A stretch of DNA of 64,000 nt from positions 151,762,791-151,826,790 of the forward strand of contig JBOZIK010000001.1 in NCBI GenBank assembly GCA_051453625.1. Direction: 5' to 3'. The notes beneath the pieces are model-generated. The model had not been told where the DNA came from. It did not search any database and worked only from the letters and a program-made list of their open reading frames with translations. Position numbers and translations under genes: made by a program. Each line of letters starts with the position of its first letter. Within the stretch, counting starts at the first letter, position 1. This document shows, one piece after another, positions 49,821 to 62,197 of this stretch. Source of the DNA: Welwitschia mirabilis. Lineage: Eukaryota; Gnetophyta; Gnetopsida; Welwitschiales.

Positions 49821-50108
49821 CTAAAATAGGGAAACGTTCTTTCAAAGATAAGGAAGATGCAATTGAAAAATAGATCACTCTCAAGGATAAAACAAAAATT
49901 TGTGAATGATGAAGATACAAAATAAGAAAAATCTGGTGAGTGCAGATTCTATTTTTATATGAAAGGTAGGGGTTGTAAAGATGAGTTTATTATGTTTGAT
50001 AAACTTTGCATTTATAATAATTTGTGAGATGTATGTTTGAAAGGTCAATAGGATAATGAGATTTCATCTTATATGCTACTGTTACTAAATAAGGAATAGT
50101 CATATCCT

Positions 50109-50135
50109 NNNNNNNNNNNNNNNNNNNNNNNNNNN
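50109..50135. other. Assembly gap (27 N)
   Basis: Short N run in the interior of the Tekay-like element. No overlap between the edges. Confidence 0.95.
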
Positions 50136-52873
50136 CCATTAAGAATACCCCCTAGCTAATACATCCTTAAGAGCACTTTTGCTATCCTCTAAAATGCTAT
50201 CAACTCATAACCAACTCATGACTAGCTTACAATGATGCAAGTGAAAGGATTACTTAAAAAGGATAAATATTATTATTTAAATCAAGTTCTACAAGGTTAC
50301 TTTATTAACATACAATAAGTAAAACCAAAGTCTTAAAGCTTATTAGGAGTACAAATGGTAGCCTTTACTATAACAGTGAACATCGAATGAAACAAACCTC
50401 TAGCAAATGGGGAAATAGATACAAATTAAGAATAAGCATTGAAGCAAATAGCTTAAAAGGCTAGGATTCAAATAAAACCTTCTTGTTTGATAAATCTTTA
50501 AAATCATCTAAAACTAAAATCAGAAGCCATTTGGAAATGAAAGTTTACTTGATTATTTGTAACTATCTTCTATGAACATAGAAATCAATAATTTCAACAT
50601 TTCTGAATCATAACTAGTCAATTTATTGCACTAATGGATAATATATTTTATGGTGGATGTTCGATGGCTTTTGATTATGCCATTTCTAATTTCTTGTAAC
50701 TGTTTCTTTTTATATCTTTTATGAAACCCTTATGTTTTGATTACAAAGCCTCTTAAATTCCAATTTATGTCCTACACATTTTCTTCTAATGATCAACCCA
50801 TTATGCTATAGTTTAAGCAGGCTAAGAATCTTTGAAATATTTTTACATTTTCAGTTATTAAGTCATAATAAAATATTGAATCATTTAAAAATAAAGGTTT
50901 CCCTTACAGATTTGAGTGGAAAGGGTAGAGCATCCATGATCTAGTATGAGATGAATAAATGTGCATTTTTCATTCCTTTGTTTTTAGATCATAGTAGTAC
51001 TTTATCTCTTGGTGATGTAAAATCAAAAAACAAAGAAGCTTGTAGTCCAGAAAAATAAAAACACATTGACTTATAAAGAGTTTACAGTATTTTTGAAACT
51101 TACTCCAACATGAAGATTTGCAAATGAAGAAATTAAATACTTATGAAAGAGACAAGAAGAAATAACAATAGAAGAAAAGAAAAGATTTGTAAGGAAGAGG
51201 ATGAAACTTCAGCTAAGAAAAGCTTCATCGAAAGAGTACAATCAAAATATTTTCCAAAACCCTTATTATGAATACTTAGAAGTATCGAGCAATTAATAGA
51301 GAATGTTGTTAAATAATATCTACTCCTAGCTTTCATAAATGATTCAATAAACTAGATTCTAAAAAATGCCTATCACTCTATAGTCTTCATCCATCAAATG
51401 AGATTACCATTTCTTTGCCACATGCTTCAATAAAATACAAATGGCAACAAAAACAGGAAGCATGTTTAGTTCAACCATTATAAGCCTCTAATAATACAAA
51501 TGCTAATCTCCAAATCTTTTTCAAATGTTAGCATGAGATATTTTGCATAGTTAAATGGATCAAAGTGAATTGTAAAGCATTTTTTTTTATTCGAATATTC
51601 TGAATCCTAGATCACTCTGGAACATTTTATAGATTTTGGTAGATTACAGGTAGATTTTTCTAAAATTACAAGTTAAAACTTGAAAGTTAAATTAATTTAG
51701 TAAAATTACGAGTTAGAAAAACTAGTTTCTATAACTACTATACTTGTTTTTTAGATTGGAAGATTTATTTGACTAAAAGCTATGGATAGTTTTATTTAAA
51801 AAGAGTTTTTTAAACTATCTAGTCAGTTTTTTTGCTAGAGTATGATCCATTCCTACTTAGAGTGCTTTCTTTTGAAGCATAATTAGGAATTACATGGATC
51901 ACGATTCCGATCCACTCTATATAATAATGATATTTTGGTTACTCCAAGGAAACCCTTCAACTGATGAGTTATAGGCATTGTCTTTGTAAATGTACTTTGA
52001 TACAATACCATCTTGTAAAATTCCAATGCTTATAAAGCCTTATAAACTAACTGATAGTAATGCATTCCTCTATCTATGCAAAATTAGTAGCCCTCTATTA
52101 TTACAAAAAGTCCATTTTTTAAATGAATACATAGAACAAACCTCCAAAGTCCTTTGTTCTCTCTTCTTCTATGTATTCAATTGCTAATTTATGAGATTTG
52201 AAAACTAAACCAGAACATATGAGTGCTCAAATGCTAATCCTATTATTTTTGTGATTTAATGATAAAGTTGAGATCATGGCACTCTAGTGATTCTTGGCAA
52301 ATCTATCATAGACAGATCTAAAGAATTTTTTATGCAAATGTTCAAAGTGATATCTATGTCAAAAATACCATTTTGTTACTCTACTGATGTTGGCTAAAAT
52401 TACTTTGTTAACAAAGAAATATTTTTACTCTTCTATCTATCAACCTAATCTAAGAATTTTCTTTCCTACTTTAATAGTAAGTATAACCATTTCTGGTGAG
52501 TCATAATATAAGATTGTTAAGGTGCATAATATAAAGCCCCTAGTAATGCTGCACTGTAGAAGAGTATTACTCTAATCAGTTAAGACTATCACTAGACTAA
52601 TAAGCTAATAAAAGGGTTAATTAAAACTTAATTATGATAATTTCTTCTACTAAAGAATATTTTTTAATTTTAATGGAGTTGATATGCCACAAGATAATGT
52701 TATGGCCCTCCTTTTGTCAAAGGACTACTATTTTGTATTAATAACAAACTTCATGTCTAATCCATGGATCAAAATAAAATATTGTTTTTGATTTCTTTAC
52801 AAAATAGGGATTATAATTTGTAAACCTGAGGGAAGGTATTTGATGTAATAAATTTGGTTGATAAAGGTAAATG

Positions 52874-52916
<43 letters not shown>
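52874..52916 (+). repeat. (AT)n microsatellite
   Basis: About 43 bases of nearly perfect AT dinucleotides. It gives the Tyr-Ile frame on the minus strand, which is not a gene. Confidence 0.95.
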
Positions 52917-52920
<4 letters not shown>

Positions 52921-53121
52921 TTTAATAATGATAACAATCATAGACATTCTTCATAATTGCTTAATAAGATTATATGGGCAAGCAAGTTGATCATAGAAAA
53001 TTCTTTTATCATCTACTTGTAGAAATCTTTCAACAAGTTTCATAACAATTATGCCTTGCAAAAATGAAATCTAAACTCTGATGGATCTTGAACATTATGC
53101 TCAATGAATTCCAACCTAGTA

Positions 53122-54030
53122 NNNNNNNNNNNNNNNNNNNNNNNNNNNNNNNNNNNNNNNNNNNNNNNNNNNNNNNNNNNNNNNNNNNNNNNNNNNNNNN
53201 NNNNNNNNNNNNNNNNNNNNNNNNNNNNNNNNNNNNNNNNNNNNNNNNNNNNNNNNNNNNNNNNNNNNNNNNNNNNNNNNNNNNNNNNNNNNNNNNNNNN
53301 NNNNNNNNNNNNNNNNNNNNNNNNNNNNNNNNNNNNNNNNNNNNNNNNNNNNNNNNNNNNNNNNNNNNNNNNNNNNNNNNNNNNNNNNNNNNNNNNNNNN
53401 NNNNNNNNNNNNNNNNNNNNNNNNNNNNNNNNNNNNNNNNNNNNNNNNNNNNNNNNNNNNNNNNNNNNNNNNNNNNNNNNNNNNNNNNNNNNNNNNNNNN
53501 NNNNNNNNNNNNNNNNNNNNNNNNNNNNNNNNNNNNNNNNNNNNNNNNNNNNNNNNNNNNNNNNNNNNNNNNNNNNNNNNNNNNNNNNNNNNNNNNNNNN
53601 NNNNNNNNNNNNNNNNNNNNNNNNNNNNNNNNNNNNNNNNNNNNNNNNNNNNNNNNNNNNNNNNNNNNNNNNNNNNNNNNNNNNNNNNNNNNNNNNNNNN
53701 NNNNNNNNNNNNNNNNNNNNNNNNNNNNNNNNNNNNNNNNNNNNNNNNNNNNNNNNNNNNNNNNNNNNNNNNNNNNNNNNNNNNNNNNNNNNNNNNNNNN
53801 NNNNNNNNNNNNNNNNNNNNNNNNNNNNNNNNNNNNNNNNNNNNNNNNNNNNNNNNNNNNNNNNNNNNNNNNNNNNNNNNNNNNNNNNNNNNNNNNNNNN
53901 NNNNNNNNNNNNNNNNNNNNNNNNNNNNNNNNNNNNNNNNNNNNNNNNNNNNNNNNNNNNNNNNNNNNNNNNNNNNNNNNNNNNNNNNNNNNNNNNNNNN
54001 NNNNNNNNNNNNNNNNNNNNNNNNNNNNNN
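53122..54030. other. Assembly gap (909 N) hiding the inner edge of the right Tekay-like LTR
   Basis: The right LTR begins at the right edge of the gap. Its inner border and the primer binding site must lie in or left of it. Several long all-X open frames cross it and are meaningless. Confidence 0.95.
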
Positions 54031-54623
54031 TTCTACCCAAAACTATGTATGTTACTTAATGTGATGTTTTTAAATTCCTCACCACAACTATGCACTAAGT
54101 TAAAAATTTAATCATGATTTAAATAAAATCTCAAACTAAAGATAAATATGATTATAAGAAGGCAATTGCAACATCATAATAACATGAAGAACATGTCAAA
54201 TTTTAATTAGTTTCATAGAATAATAAAAAAATCACAATGTTTACAAACATTCATAAGAAATTTACCCATGTTACAACTACAAGTACATTAAGCATAAAAT
54301 AAGTAGCAAGTATTCCAATCTATCAACAACAAGCACTTCTTTCTTAATAATCAAAATCCATGATGGTTTCTAAACCTACACAAATAATATAATATAAGAA
54401 TTACAAAATCATCACAATCCCTAGTATGATCCATGACAAGGCTTAGGTTGGAAAGAAAAATTTTTTAAGAACAAGGAAGGAATTTTTAAAGAAAATTGAT
54501 ATGTGACTCAAAAAAATTAAGAATGCAATGCTAAACAATTTAAGATATACAATCAATAATCCAGATGCATTGAAAAATATGTTCAAATTTCAATTTCAAT
54601 TTATCTAGTTGCAATCATTCATT

Positions 54624-54800
54624 GGGCCCCATTTACTTTCTTTACTATTTGGAGATAATTTTATAATAATTCACATGCATAATATCTAAAGGGGCCTCAT
54701 TTGCTTGTTTTACTCTCTGAAGGAAAATTTTATTATAATTCAACACATATAAAGGAGCATCATCTACTTTCTTTACTCTCTAAAGGAATTTTTGGGTAAA
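54624..54800 (+). repeat. Tandem repeat, three units of about 64 bp, within the right LTR
   Basis: Counterpart of 45776-45950. Unit starts are near 54624, 54691 and 54755, each with GGGCC(C/T)CATTT-like text and TTTACT.TCT. Both LTRs share the unit number and order. Confidence 0.75.
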
Positions 54801-55254
54801 TTAAAATATAATAATATAAGTCAATAATGTTACTAGCTTAACCATTATGGGAAGGGTTGAAATGGAGAATTCTATACAAACTCATGATGTAAAATTTATA
54901 AACTTCAATAATATGTGAATGATAAACAAGATTTAAAGGAATTCTAGCATGACAAACAAAAGGAATCACAAGAAATAAGGAAGGAACTATATAAAACTTA
55001 AACCATAATCATGAAAGAGTGAAATGTAAGACTATAAAGCATACAATGAAATATTTTAGAAACCATAAAATATACCTAAATAAATACAAAGATTTAAAAA
55101 CTATAAAAGTTTTAGGCTCTAAGGTTACAAGGCTTTATCCAAGCTCCAAGATTAAGATGATGAGATTCGATAGGAAAATGTTTTCACAATGTGAAATATA
55201 AGAAAAGAAAGGTCCTATTTATAGTAAAAGTATAGTATTATGAAAAGACACTAC

Positions 55255-55385
55255 AAGTAAGTAGTAGAGGTAGAGGAAATGATACAGTGAAAGTGGTGGA
55301 AGTGGTGGAAGTGGTGGAAGTAATGTGATGGAAGTGGTGGAAGGCGTGGAAGTGGTAGAAGGTGTGAAAGTGATGGAAGTTATGA
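55255..55385 (+). repeat. GGAAGTGGT-type minisatellite in the right LTR
   Basis: GGAAGTGGT units, several of them perfect, followed by diverged GGAAGGCGT and GGAAGTGAT versions. The unit number differs from the left copy, as expected for slippage after insertion. Confidence 0.8.
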
Positions 55386-56584
55386 AAATTCTATAACCAT
55401 TTCTAGGCCACTGGATGTTTCAATATCATAATAATAATAACCATGATCCAAATGTAAATTAAAATAATTCTCATAACTAGTAATTTTCAAAACCATACAA
55501 AAACTATTTTTCAATTTAAATAGATAAAATTGCATTAATTATAATAATTTAACTAATATAGTTAAATCACTTAGAAATTTCAAGAAAGATAATATTACAA
55601 CTATTACAAAATTATAGCACAAAACTTTCATCATAAAAATTACACTTATAGGAATTAGAAAATAAATACATGCAATAACTAATTGAGCTTAAGGCTATAT
55701 AATATTAAGAATTATTTAGAATCTTAGTCCTTAAAATTCTAGATGTGACATAATATCATTGTATATTAAACAAAATTTGTACTTATAGCCATCTTTACAA
55801 TTGTAAAAATGGTGTTTACATTGTAATCATGTGCATTTTATAATGGAATATCCACTACAAATGAAGGGAAGTTTTTCACTTAATTTAAGGATTTGTTAAT
55901 AATTCTTTAACATATTCAAAATTATTAGATTTATTAATCTTTTAAATTGTCATGCATTTTTTTATATGATTTTTACAACATGATCTACATGCTAATGTGT
56001 TTTGTAGTTGCATTTGTGAAACTTCTAATGCCCATTATGAAATACCTCATGCACTAGTTTACATTAGGATAAAATTTAATAAATGTAATGTCTATTATTA
56101 CAATAGATATAATGCAAAAACTTGTTGAGTAATAATATTTCAAATAGTAGAATAAAATTTATCATTATACAACTTCATAGAAGAAATTTACAACACTTTA
56201 AAAGAAAAGCGTGTTATAGCTTACATTTTGTAATCTTTAATTAGTAATTATAATGACATAGTTACAAGATTATCTAAATTATGTAATAAGTTTTAATATC
56301 AATTTTAACAAAAATCATTTTTCAAATTAAGAATGAAGGTATAGCCTTATAATTAATAATGTATTGAATTTCTTATGCCAAACATATATTTTAATCTATA
56401 AATACTCATAAGGTTACTTAATTAAATAATCTTAGTTTTGAGTAATTATATTATTTTAAATAATAATAATGATTATAAGAATTCTAATATGAAAAAAAAA
56501 CTATTTATGATTAGGAAAGTCATTTACATGGTTAAATAGTTGAACTGATAAATTCATATAAAGGTATAAAATAATAATTAAATA

Positions 56585-56675
56585 TCTATAAAAATGGCAT
56601 GTGACATATTTATTTTAATCATTTATCCATGTGATTTATTCAAATATAAAAAGAAACTAAAACTACATAGTAAAA
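56585..56675 (+). repeat. 91-bp direct repeat, left copy (partner 58285-58375)
   Basis: Aligns to 58285-58375 without a single indel, offset exactly 1,700, with nine mismatches (about 90% identity). The copy stops at an N run, so its real right end is unknown. It is better conserved than the LTR pairs here, suggesting a later duplication. Confidence 0.85.
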
Positions 56676-56775
56676 NNNNNNNNNNNNNNNNNNNNNNNNN
56701 NNNNNNNNNNNNNNNNNNNNNNNNNNNNNNNNNNNNNNNNNNNNNNNNNNNNNNNNNNNNNNNNNNNNNNNNNNN
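56676..56775. other. Assembly gap (exactly 100 N, unknown size)
   Basis: A run of exactly 100 N is the usual placeholder for a gap of unknown length. It cuts the left copy of the 91-bp repeat. Confidence 0.95.
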
Positions 56776-57659
56776 TACAAATTTTCTTATATTTTAGAAG
56801 AAATGAAAAGTAAAAATTTATTGTTAATTATTTAAAAATGTAAAAATAAGATAAACCTAATTTTATTAAATTAGGCTTATTATATATCCCTAAAAACTAA
56901 TTTTAATGAATTTTCATTAGTTTAGATGTATTTTATATACTTAATTAAAACTACCTATTTTTTAGAATTGATAAACTAATACCCTTTACTAAAATGGTTA
57001 TAACTTTTAATATAGTTGGATTTTTAAATAGTAAATATTCGTTGAAATGCTTATTAAGTTCTATAGAATTTGCACTACTCCATTTCTACCTAGTACATCT
57101 AAAATCCTAAAAGAAGAACTTTTTACTTACTTTTTTTCTTATAAGTTTTTATAAAATAAATTTTAAAAATTATTTTGCTCTTAAAAATATTACTATTTTA
57201 AAACTTTTAGCTTCCTAACATAATTTTAGACCTACACAAAAATTGTCATAAAGTTGTACTTAGTATTAAATGGGTTATAACATTCTGAAGTTATTCTTCA
57301 CCTAAAAAAAAGTAAACTTTATCTAAACTAAGAATAAGAGTACCTATACTAATTTATAGAAATAAAAATCAATTAAATTAATTATGAATTCATACTAAAA
57401 TTTTTTATTCTAAATATATAACACAATTATAAATAATATAAACTCAACTTACTATAATAAATAATGCATCAATACCGTGAGCCTTAGATTTTTTTAAGAA
57501 GAAGTTCCTAGCCAAAATAGAAACTTGAGGATTAGACTTGTTCACCTTAATAAGACTCTAATGTAAATTTGATATGAAATGCATTTTAATAGTAATACAA
57601 TGCAATATAACATAGGTACCTAAAATTATAGTGAACTCCATGGTTACTTATCCAAAATA

Positions 57660-58284
57660 TCCATTAAACACATAGAAGCTAAGCATGTTAAGAGGTCCCT
57701 CAACTCTCTCCTTCATTTTAGTCTTTTTCAATGGAAGAAAATATATATGTATTTATATATGTCCATTGGTAGCCACATCAACAAAATATATAAAGAGATT
57801 CCTTAGATCTCTCCCTCATCGTAGCATTAGCCAATGGGAGGGAAAAATACAATATTATATTGATACTACATCATATACATAAGTCTAATGTAAGAAATGG
57901 AGCTAAGATTCTTTATGAAAGAAGAACCTACTGGAAGGAAAAGATATTGATAATCCTTGAATAAGATTAATGGAATTACAAGCTCCAAGTTTCTAGTTCC
58001 AAGCTCCAAGCTCCAAGCTTCAAGCTCAAACTCCACACTTAAGAGGATGAAAGATTGAGACAAAATTTTAGTAGCATAAACTTGCTTGAAGAATAATAGT
58101 TTCAAAGGAATGAAGAGGGCTCTATTTATAGATGAATGATATAATAAAGGTCATTGGTATAAGTGAATAAAAACAACTCATATCATTTTACCCATAAGAT
58201 GCATTTTAAGATTTGTGTTTTATCTTGAAGGATATGGATTAAGCTCAAGTTTTAAGAATTTTAACTCAAAACACCCAAGTAATG
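57660..58284 (-). repeat. LTR-like fragment with minus-strand promoter
   Basis: The minus strand has CTATAAATAGAGCCCTCTTC near 58,110-58,130, a typical plant LTR TATA box and transcription start context. Downstream (leftwards) comes a run of CAAGCTC-type 7-bp units on the + strand (57976-58028), then long pyrimidine-rich text. No partner LTR, primer site or polypurine tract was found, so it may be a solo or truncated LTR. The minus-strand frame with ELEAWSLELGTRNLEL is only the translated 7-bp repeat. Confidence 0.4.
57976..58028 (+). repeat. CAAGCTC 7-bp short tandem repeat
   Basis: Six or so copies of CCAAGCT or close variants, one interrupted by TTCTAGTT. It is part of the LTR-like fragment. 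Confidence 0.8.
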
Positions 58285-58375
58285 TCTACAAAAATGGCAT
58301 GTGACATATTTATTTTACTCATTTATCCATGTTCCTTATCCAAATCTGAGAAGAAACTAAAACTACATAGTAAAA
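58285..58375 (+). repeat. 91-bp direct repeat, right copy (partner 56585-56675)
   Basis: See the partner at 56585-56675. It begins TCTACAAAAATGGCATGTG and ends AACTACATAGTAAAA. The sequence on its right has no match beside the left copy, because that side is an N run. Confidence 0.85.
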
Positions 58376-61217
58376 GTAAAAGAATAAAAATTAAGTAAAA
58401 AGTAAGAGTACTATATTCAACTATGTAAAATCCTAGAATTTCACACTTAAAAACTTTGAATGACAAAGAAATACTTACAATCTTTTATAAGATATAAGAC
58501 TCATATTTATGTAAATAATAATTTACTTACAAAGTTTCATAAGAACTTATGTCTAAAATTCTATATGAATATATATATTTACACATATTTAGCTAATTTA
58601 TATTTATCAATGCTAAGGATTATAATTGTTGGATAATCCTATGATTCTGACATATTGAAACCTTCAGTCAAGAAAATTTGCATGGAATTGATTAACTAAC
58701 CTTAGCACCTTTTAGTATGTCTTAGATAAAATATATTATGGTGTTTAACGAATATTAAGTGTTGACTCTAGCCAATTATTAAACAAAATAATATGTATAA
58801 AATTTAAATAATTGTTATTGCTTTACATAATACTTAAATAGTAATTACTCTAGTAATATTATTTTTATAGGTAATTTATCCATAGCATTCAATATAATAA
58901 AATGTCATTCCAAAGAAACCAACATAAAACCTCTCAATCCACTAGTTATAAGGATAACAGGTAGTTTTGTATCCATAGGGAACATATTTAAAGATTAATT
59001 ATTGTATAAGTTATTCTATTTTAGTTATAGAAGATAATATGCCTAAGCTATCTTGATATGTACAAATATAAATACACTTGACAAAAAAATTTTATATAAC
59101 TAGCATAGTACATAGAAATATTTTGATTTCATCTTACACATTTAGATTTTCAACTATAAATTTTAGATTTTAAACTAAAATAGTAGTTATAAGAAGATAA
59201 TAGTCCCAAGTAAACTACAACTAGATAAAGCCCTCTTTTATAACACATAGAATAAGATTAATATTAACTACTTAATGAGTTTAAATAAGATAATTATAAG
59301 GTTATAGACTTGACCTAGAGGAACTAAATAACGTAGCAAGTGATACTTGGACTTAAGGCTTAAGAGATTTTATAGAGAAGTAAACAAACTATGAAAATTT
59401 ATAATTTAGCCCAAAACATTAAGCTAGATAGAATATGAATTTATAACCTGCTATACATTCACATGAAGAATGAATTTCAGGAAAATAATTCTTCAACATT
59501 TTCAAAAATGGCCAAATGATAGAAATCACAAGTTAACTAGATATACTAAGGATTTTTAATATGCTTTCTAAATATATATATTTTGAGACTATAAATTATA
59601 CTTATGTAAAAATCAATATAGGTGAAAATTTAAATTGATAATTACCTCTAGGACTCAAAGAAGAGACTTAAAAGTTCTAAAATTTTATTGATAACCATTA
59701 TACCATTATCTCATATTTGTTAAAATGATATATTCCTATTTTAAAGATAAAGGTGTGTTTCACATAGACCAATTTGAGCACATGAATGAATCAGCCATCC
59801 TCAACCATATAATATAAAATATAGATATGATAAGCTTACTTGAAAGTACTATTGTCTCAAGATTTCTTGGTTCCTCCCAACAATAAGATCAATCTCATGA
59901 TCAATCAAGAAAATAAAGCTAAAGAATAGTCAAAGTTATGAAAATACAAAAACACTATTCATACTAAAGGAAGAGCTTACTACAAGAATTGCTAGCACAT
60001 AAATTTTCTTAAGAATTTAATATCTTGAAACACTAATAGGTAGCATAACAATCTTTATTCGAGGTTGTCAATGATATGCTAAATTAAAAATGAGATGCAT
60101 TACATGGGTCTTATTCTTGTTTAATTTCTAATGTGATTTCCTTGGATTGAAATGCTACAACTAAAATGCTTAAGATTTTTTCTTCCATTTTATTCTTATC
60201 AAGTCAATCATTCATGCAGGTTGGTTTTAAATGTCATAAATACATGCTTCTACTAGTGCAGAAAGGGAGAATGATGCACAGGTAGGAAAAACACAGTTAA
60301 AGATTAGTTTGATGCAAGATTCAGAGGAAGAAGGAGATGAATCCTTGGTAGTCAGCATAATAGTACATGTTATGAAGATGTTCTAGTGTTGATAGGATAA
60401 GATCACATTGGTTATTTCCTGGTAGAAAACGCTATGCATAAGTGAGAAATTCATATTTTAAGGCATATGAATTAGATAGATGAGAAAGAGATCATTTCAT
60501 TAATAGGGAAGAACATGCAATAGTGAAAAACATGCTAGAAGAAAATGCATAGGGAGGAGGAATATCTAGTTAAAGGGTATTTACTAGGGTATCACAAGTA
60601 ATTGATAATAGCTAGGGAGGGGATAGCTTAAAGACTGATCAGAAAGAGAAGAACACTAAACTAAGGAGAATCATAGAAATGTTGTGCAAAGAGGAGGAAC
60701 ACTAGCAAGTGGGGTAAACATTTGGAAAAATATTAAATATATGATCAATGGTAGTAGTAACATGGGGCTCTTCCTCATACCGCTTCTCTCATCATACATT
60801 TTATTTTTTTAAAGGAAATAAGGCATTATCATTCTTCATTTACTAGCTATAATCATCAATCAAAGTGACCCATTTACTAGCTATAAATTATGCATTACAG
60901 AGAATAGTCTTGCAAGGCTCTAATATTAATATTGACATTGAATGGAAGGAGCATTATTTTAGAATCTTAGGTTTTTTGTAATAGATAACAGATGGTTATT
61001 TGAGATGATGAACCATGATTGAGGGTAAGAGAAGGAGGAAGGTCAAAAATTTAAGTTATTTCTGACAGGAATAAGAGAATTATAATGGTGCATTTAGCAA
61101 AAATGCAAACCCAATTACTAATGCGTGTTATTCCTCAATAGAAAAATTTGTTCTTCCTTTCTCATTTATTTTGAGATTGGATAAATGCCTAGGCAATAAG
61201 TTTAACTTTAATTTGTA
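58376..61217. other. Unassigned region, less AT-extreme towards the right
   Basis: No protein family, RNA gene or border is recognised. From about 60,230 to 61,200 it is richer in purines and somewhat richer in G+C than the rest of the window, with a few short open frames that I cannot match to anything. Confidence 0.4.
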
Positions 61218-61270
61218 ATAAGGGAGAAGGTAATGCATGAAGCATTCATGACTGCGCATCAATCAATTGG
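61218..61270 (+). repeat. 53-bp direct repeat flanking the TRIM array, left copy
   Basis: Aligns without indels to 62378-62430, offset 1,160. Eleven of 53 positions differ and every difference is a transition. It sits directly against the outer edge of the first TRIM LTR. It is too long for a target-site duplication. Confidence 0.8.
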
Positions 61271-61458
61271 TTAGAATTTCATAATTGGGCCTTAAAACAT
61301 ATAAACCCAAGTGAGGTTTTAAACCAAAACTGATTGGTTATGGGTGGAGTAACCTACTAGATCTATATGCATGCTCAAGGCCTTTTTATTTTATTAATGT
61401 GGGACAACACCCACTTATATTTTCCACCATGGAACAACACCCACTTATATTTTCCACA
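61271..61458 (-). repeat. TRIM LTR A
   Basis: On the + strand runs from TTAGAATTTCATAATTGGGC to ATATTTTCCACA, with two copies of GG(G/A)ACAACACCCACTTATA. Its outer edge touches the left 53-bp repeat. Confidence 0.8.
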
Positions 61459-61580
61459 TGTCCCCTCACTTGTAAGCTAATCAATCTAAACATGGAACAT
61501 AGTCAATCATGTCAATAAGGTATAATGACCATGCTGCTCATTATTGTGATGGCCCAAGAGCAACTTTCTCTGATACCAAG
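61459..61580 (-). other. TRIM internal segment 1 (polypurine tract to primer site)
   Basis: On the minus strand opens TTGGTATCAGAGAAAG (primer site 61569-61580, decayed) and closes with AGTGAGGGGACA. No ORF. Confidence 0.75.
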
Positions 61581-61767
61581 TTAGAATTTTATAATTGGAC
61601 ATGAACACATATAAATCCAAGTGAGGTTCCAACCCAAAACCAATTGGCAATGGGTGGAGTAACTTAATAGTTTTATATTCATTCTCAAGGCCTTTTTATT
61701 TTATCAATATGGGATAACATCCACTTATATTTCCACTATGGGATAACACCCACTTATATTTTTTACA
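61581..61767 (-). repeat. TRIM LTR B
   Basis: Same layout as LTR A. The outer edge is decayed to TTTTTTACA on the + strand. Confidence 0.8.
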
Positions 61768-61888
61768 TGCCCCTTATGTGTAGGCTAACCAAGTCAAACA
61801 TGGAACACAGTCAATTGTGTCAAGAAGGTATAATGACCATGCCACTCAGTATCGTGATAGCCCAAGAGCAACCTGCTTTGATACCAAG
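61768..61888 (-). other. TRIM internal segment 2
   Basis: Minus-strand primer site TTGGTATCAAAGCAGG near 61,874-61,888, one transition from canonical. The polypurine end is ATAAGGGGCATG. Confidence 0.75.
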
Positions 61889-62076
61889 TTAGAATTTCAT
61901 AATTGGGCCTAAGCACATATAAACCCAAGTGAGGTTCAAACCCAAAACCAATTGGCAATTGTTGGAGTAACTTACTAGCTTTATATGCATGCTCAAGGCC
62001 TTTTTATTTTATCAATTTGGGACAACACCCACTTATATTTTCCACTATGGGATAATACTCACTTATATTTTCCACA
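61889..62076 (-). repeat. TRIM LTR C
   Basis: Best preserved outer edge: TTTTCCACA, directly followed by CCCCCTCACATG (polypurine tract on the minus strand). Confidence 0.82.
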
Positions 62077-62197
62077 CACCCCCTCACATGTAGGCTAACC
62101 AAGCCAAATATAGGATATAGACAATCATGTTGAGAAGGTATAATAACCATGTTGCTCATTATTATGATGGCCCAAGAGCAACCTACTCTGATATAAA
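62077..62197 (-). other. TRIM internal segment 3
   Basis: Polypurine end CATGTGAGGGGG next to LTR C. The primer end near LTR D is decayed (CTCTGATATAAA on the + strand). Confidence 0.75.

Larger units (their letters stand above)
46911..53121 (-). mobile_element. Interior of the Tekay-like element, no pol recognised
   Basis: About 6.2 kb between the polypurine tract and the gap before the right LTR. I found none of the gypsy protease, RT, RNase H or integrase motifs on either strand, although they are still readable in the equally decayed Athila-type element. It may be a non-autonomous derivative (large retrotransposon derivative), an element whose pol was replaced by other DNA, or pol decayed past recognition. 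Two AT/AG microsatellites and a 27-base gap lie inside. Confidence 0.45.
54031..55750 (-). repeat. LTR (right, 5' copy) of the Tekay-like element, truncated by a gap
   Basis: Matches 45225-46896 in order, including the three 64-bp units (54624-54800), the minus-strand TATA box in CTATAAATAGGACC (about 55,215) and the GGAAGTGGT minisatellite. It ends AAAATTCTAGATGTGACA at 55750, followed by TAATA, the putative target duplication. On the minus strand it begins TGTCACATCTAG. Confidence 0.75.
55751..57659. other. AT-rich region, nothing recognised
   Basis: No gene or element border is visible. It includes a 100-base gap (56676-56775) and the left copy of the 91-bp direct repeat. Confidence 0.45.

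Noticed and set aside
49729-49920. 63-residue protein with Leu-Ser and Tyr-Ile repeats
   Set aside because: Translation of the AG and AT microsatellite.
53030-54111. Three open frames of more than 320 residues
   Set aside because: They run through 909 N; the readable ends match nothing and lie in LTR or non-coding sequence.
55240-55260. GACACTACAAG as a CACTA terminus
   Set aside because: It lies inside the Tekay-like LTR and has no inverted partner or 3-bp target duplication.
57866-58105. 79-residue frame with Leu-Glu repeats
   Set aside because: Translation of the CAAGCTC tandem repeat in an LTR-like fragment.
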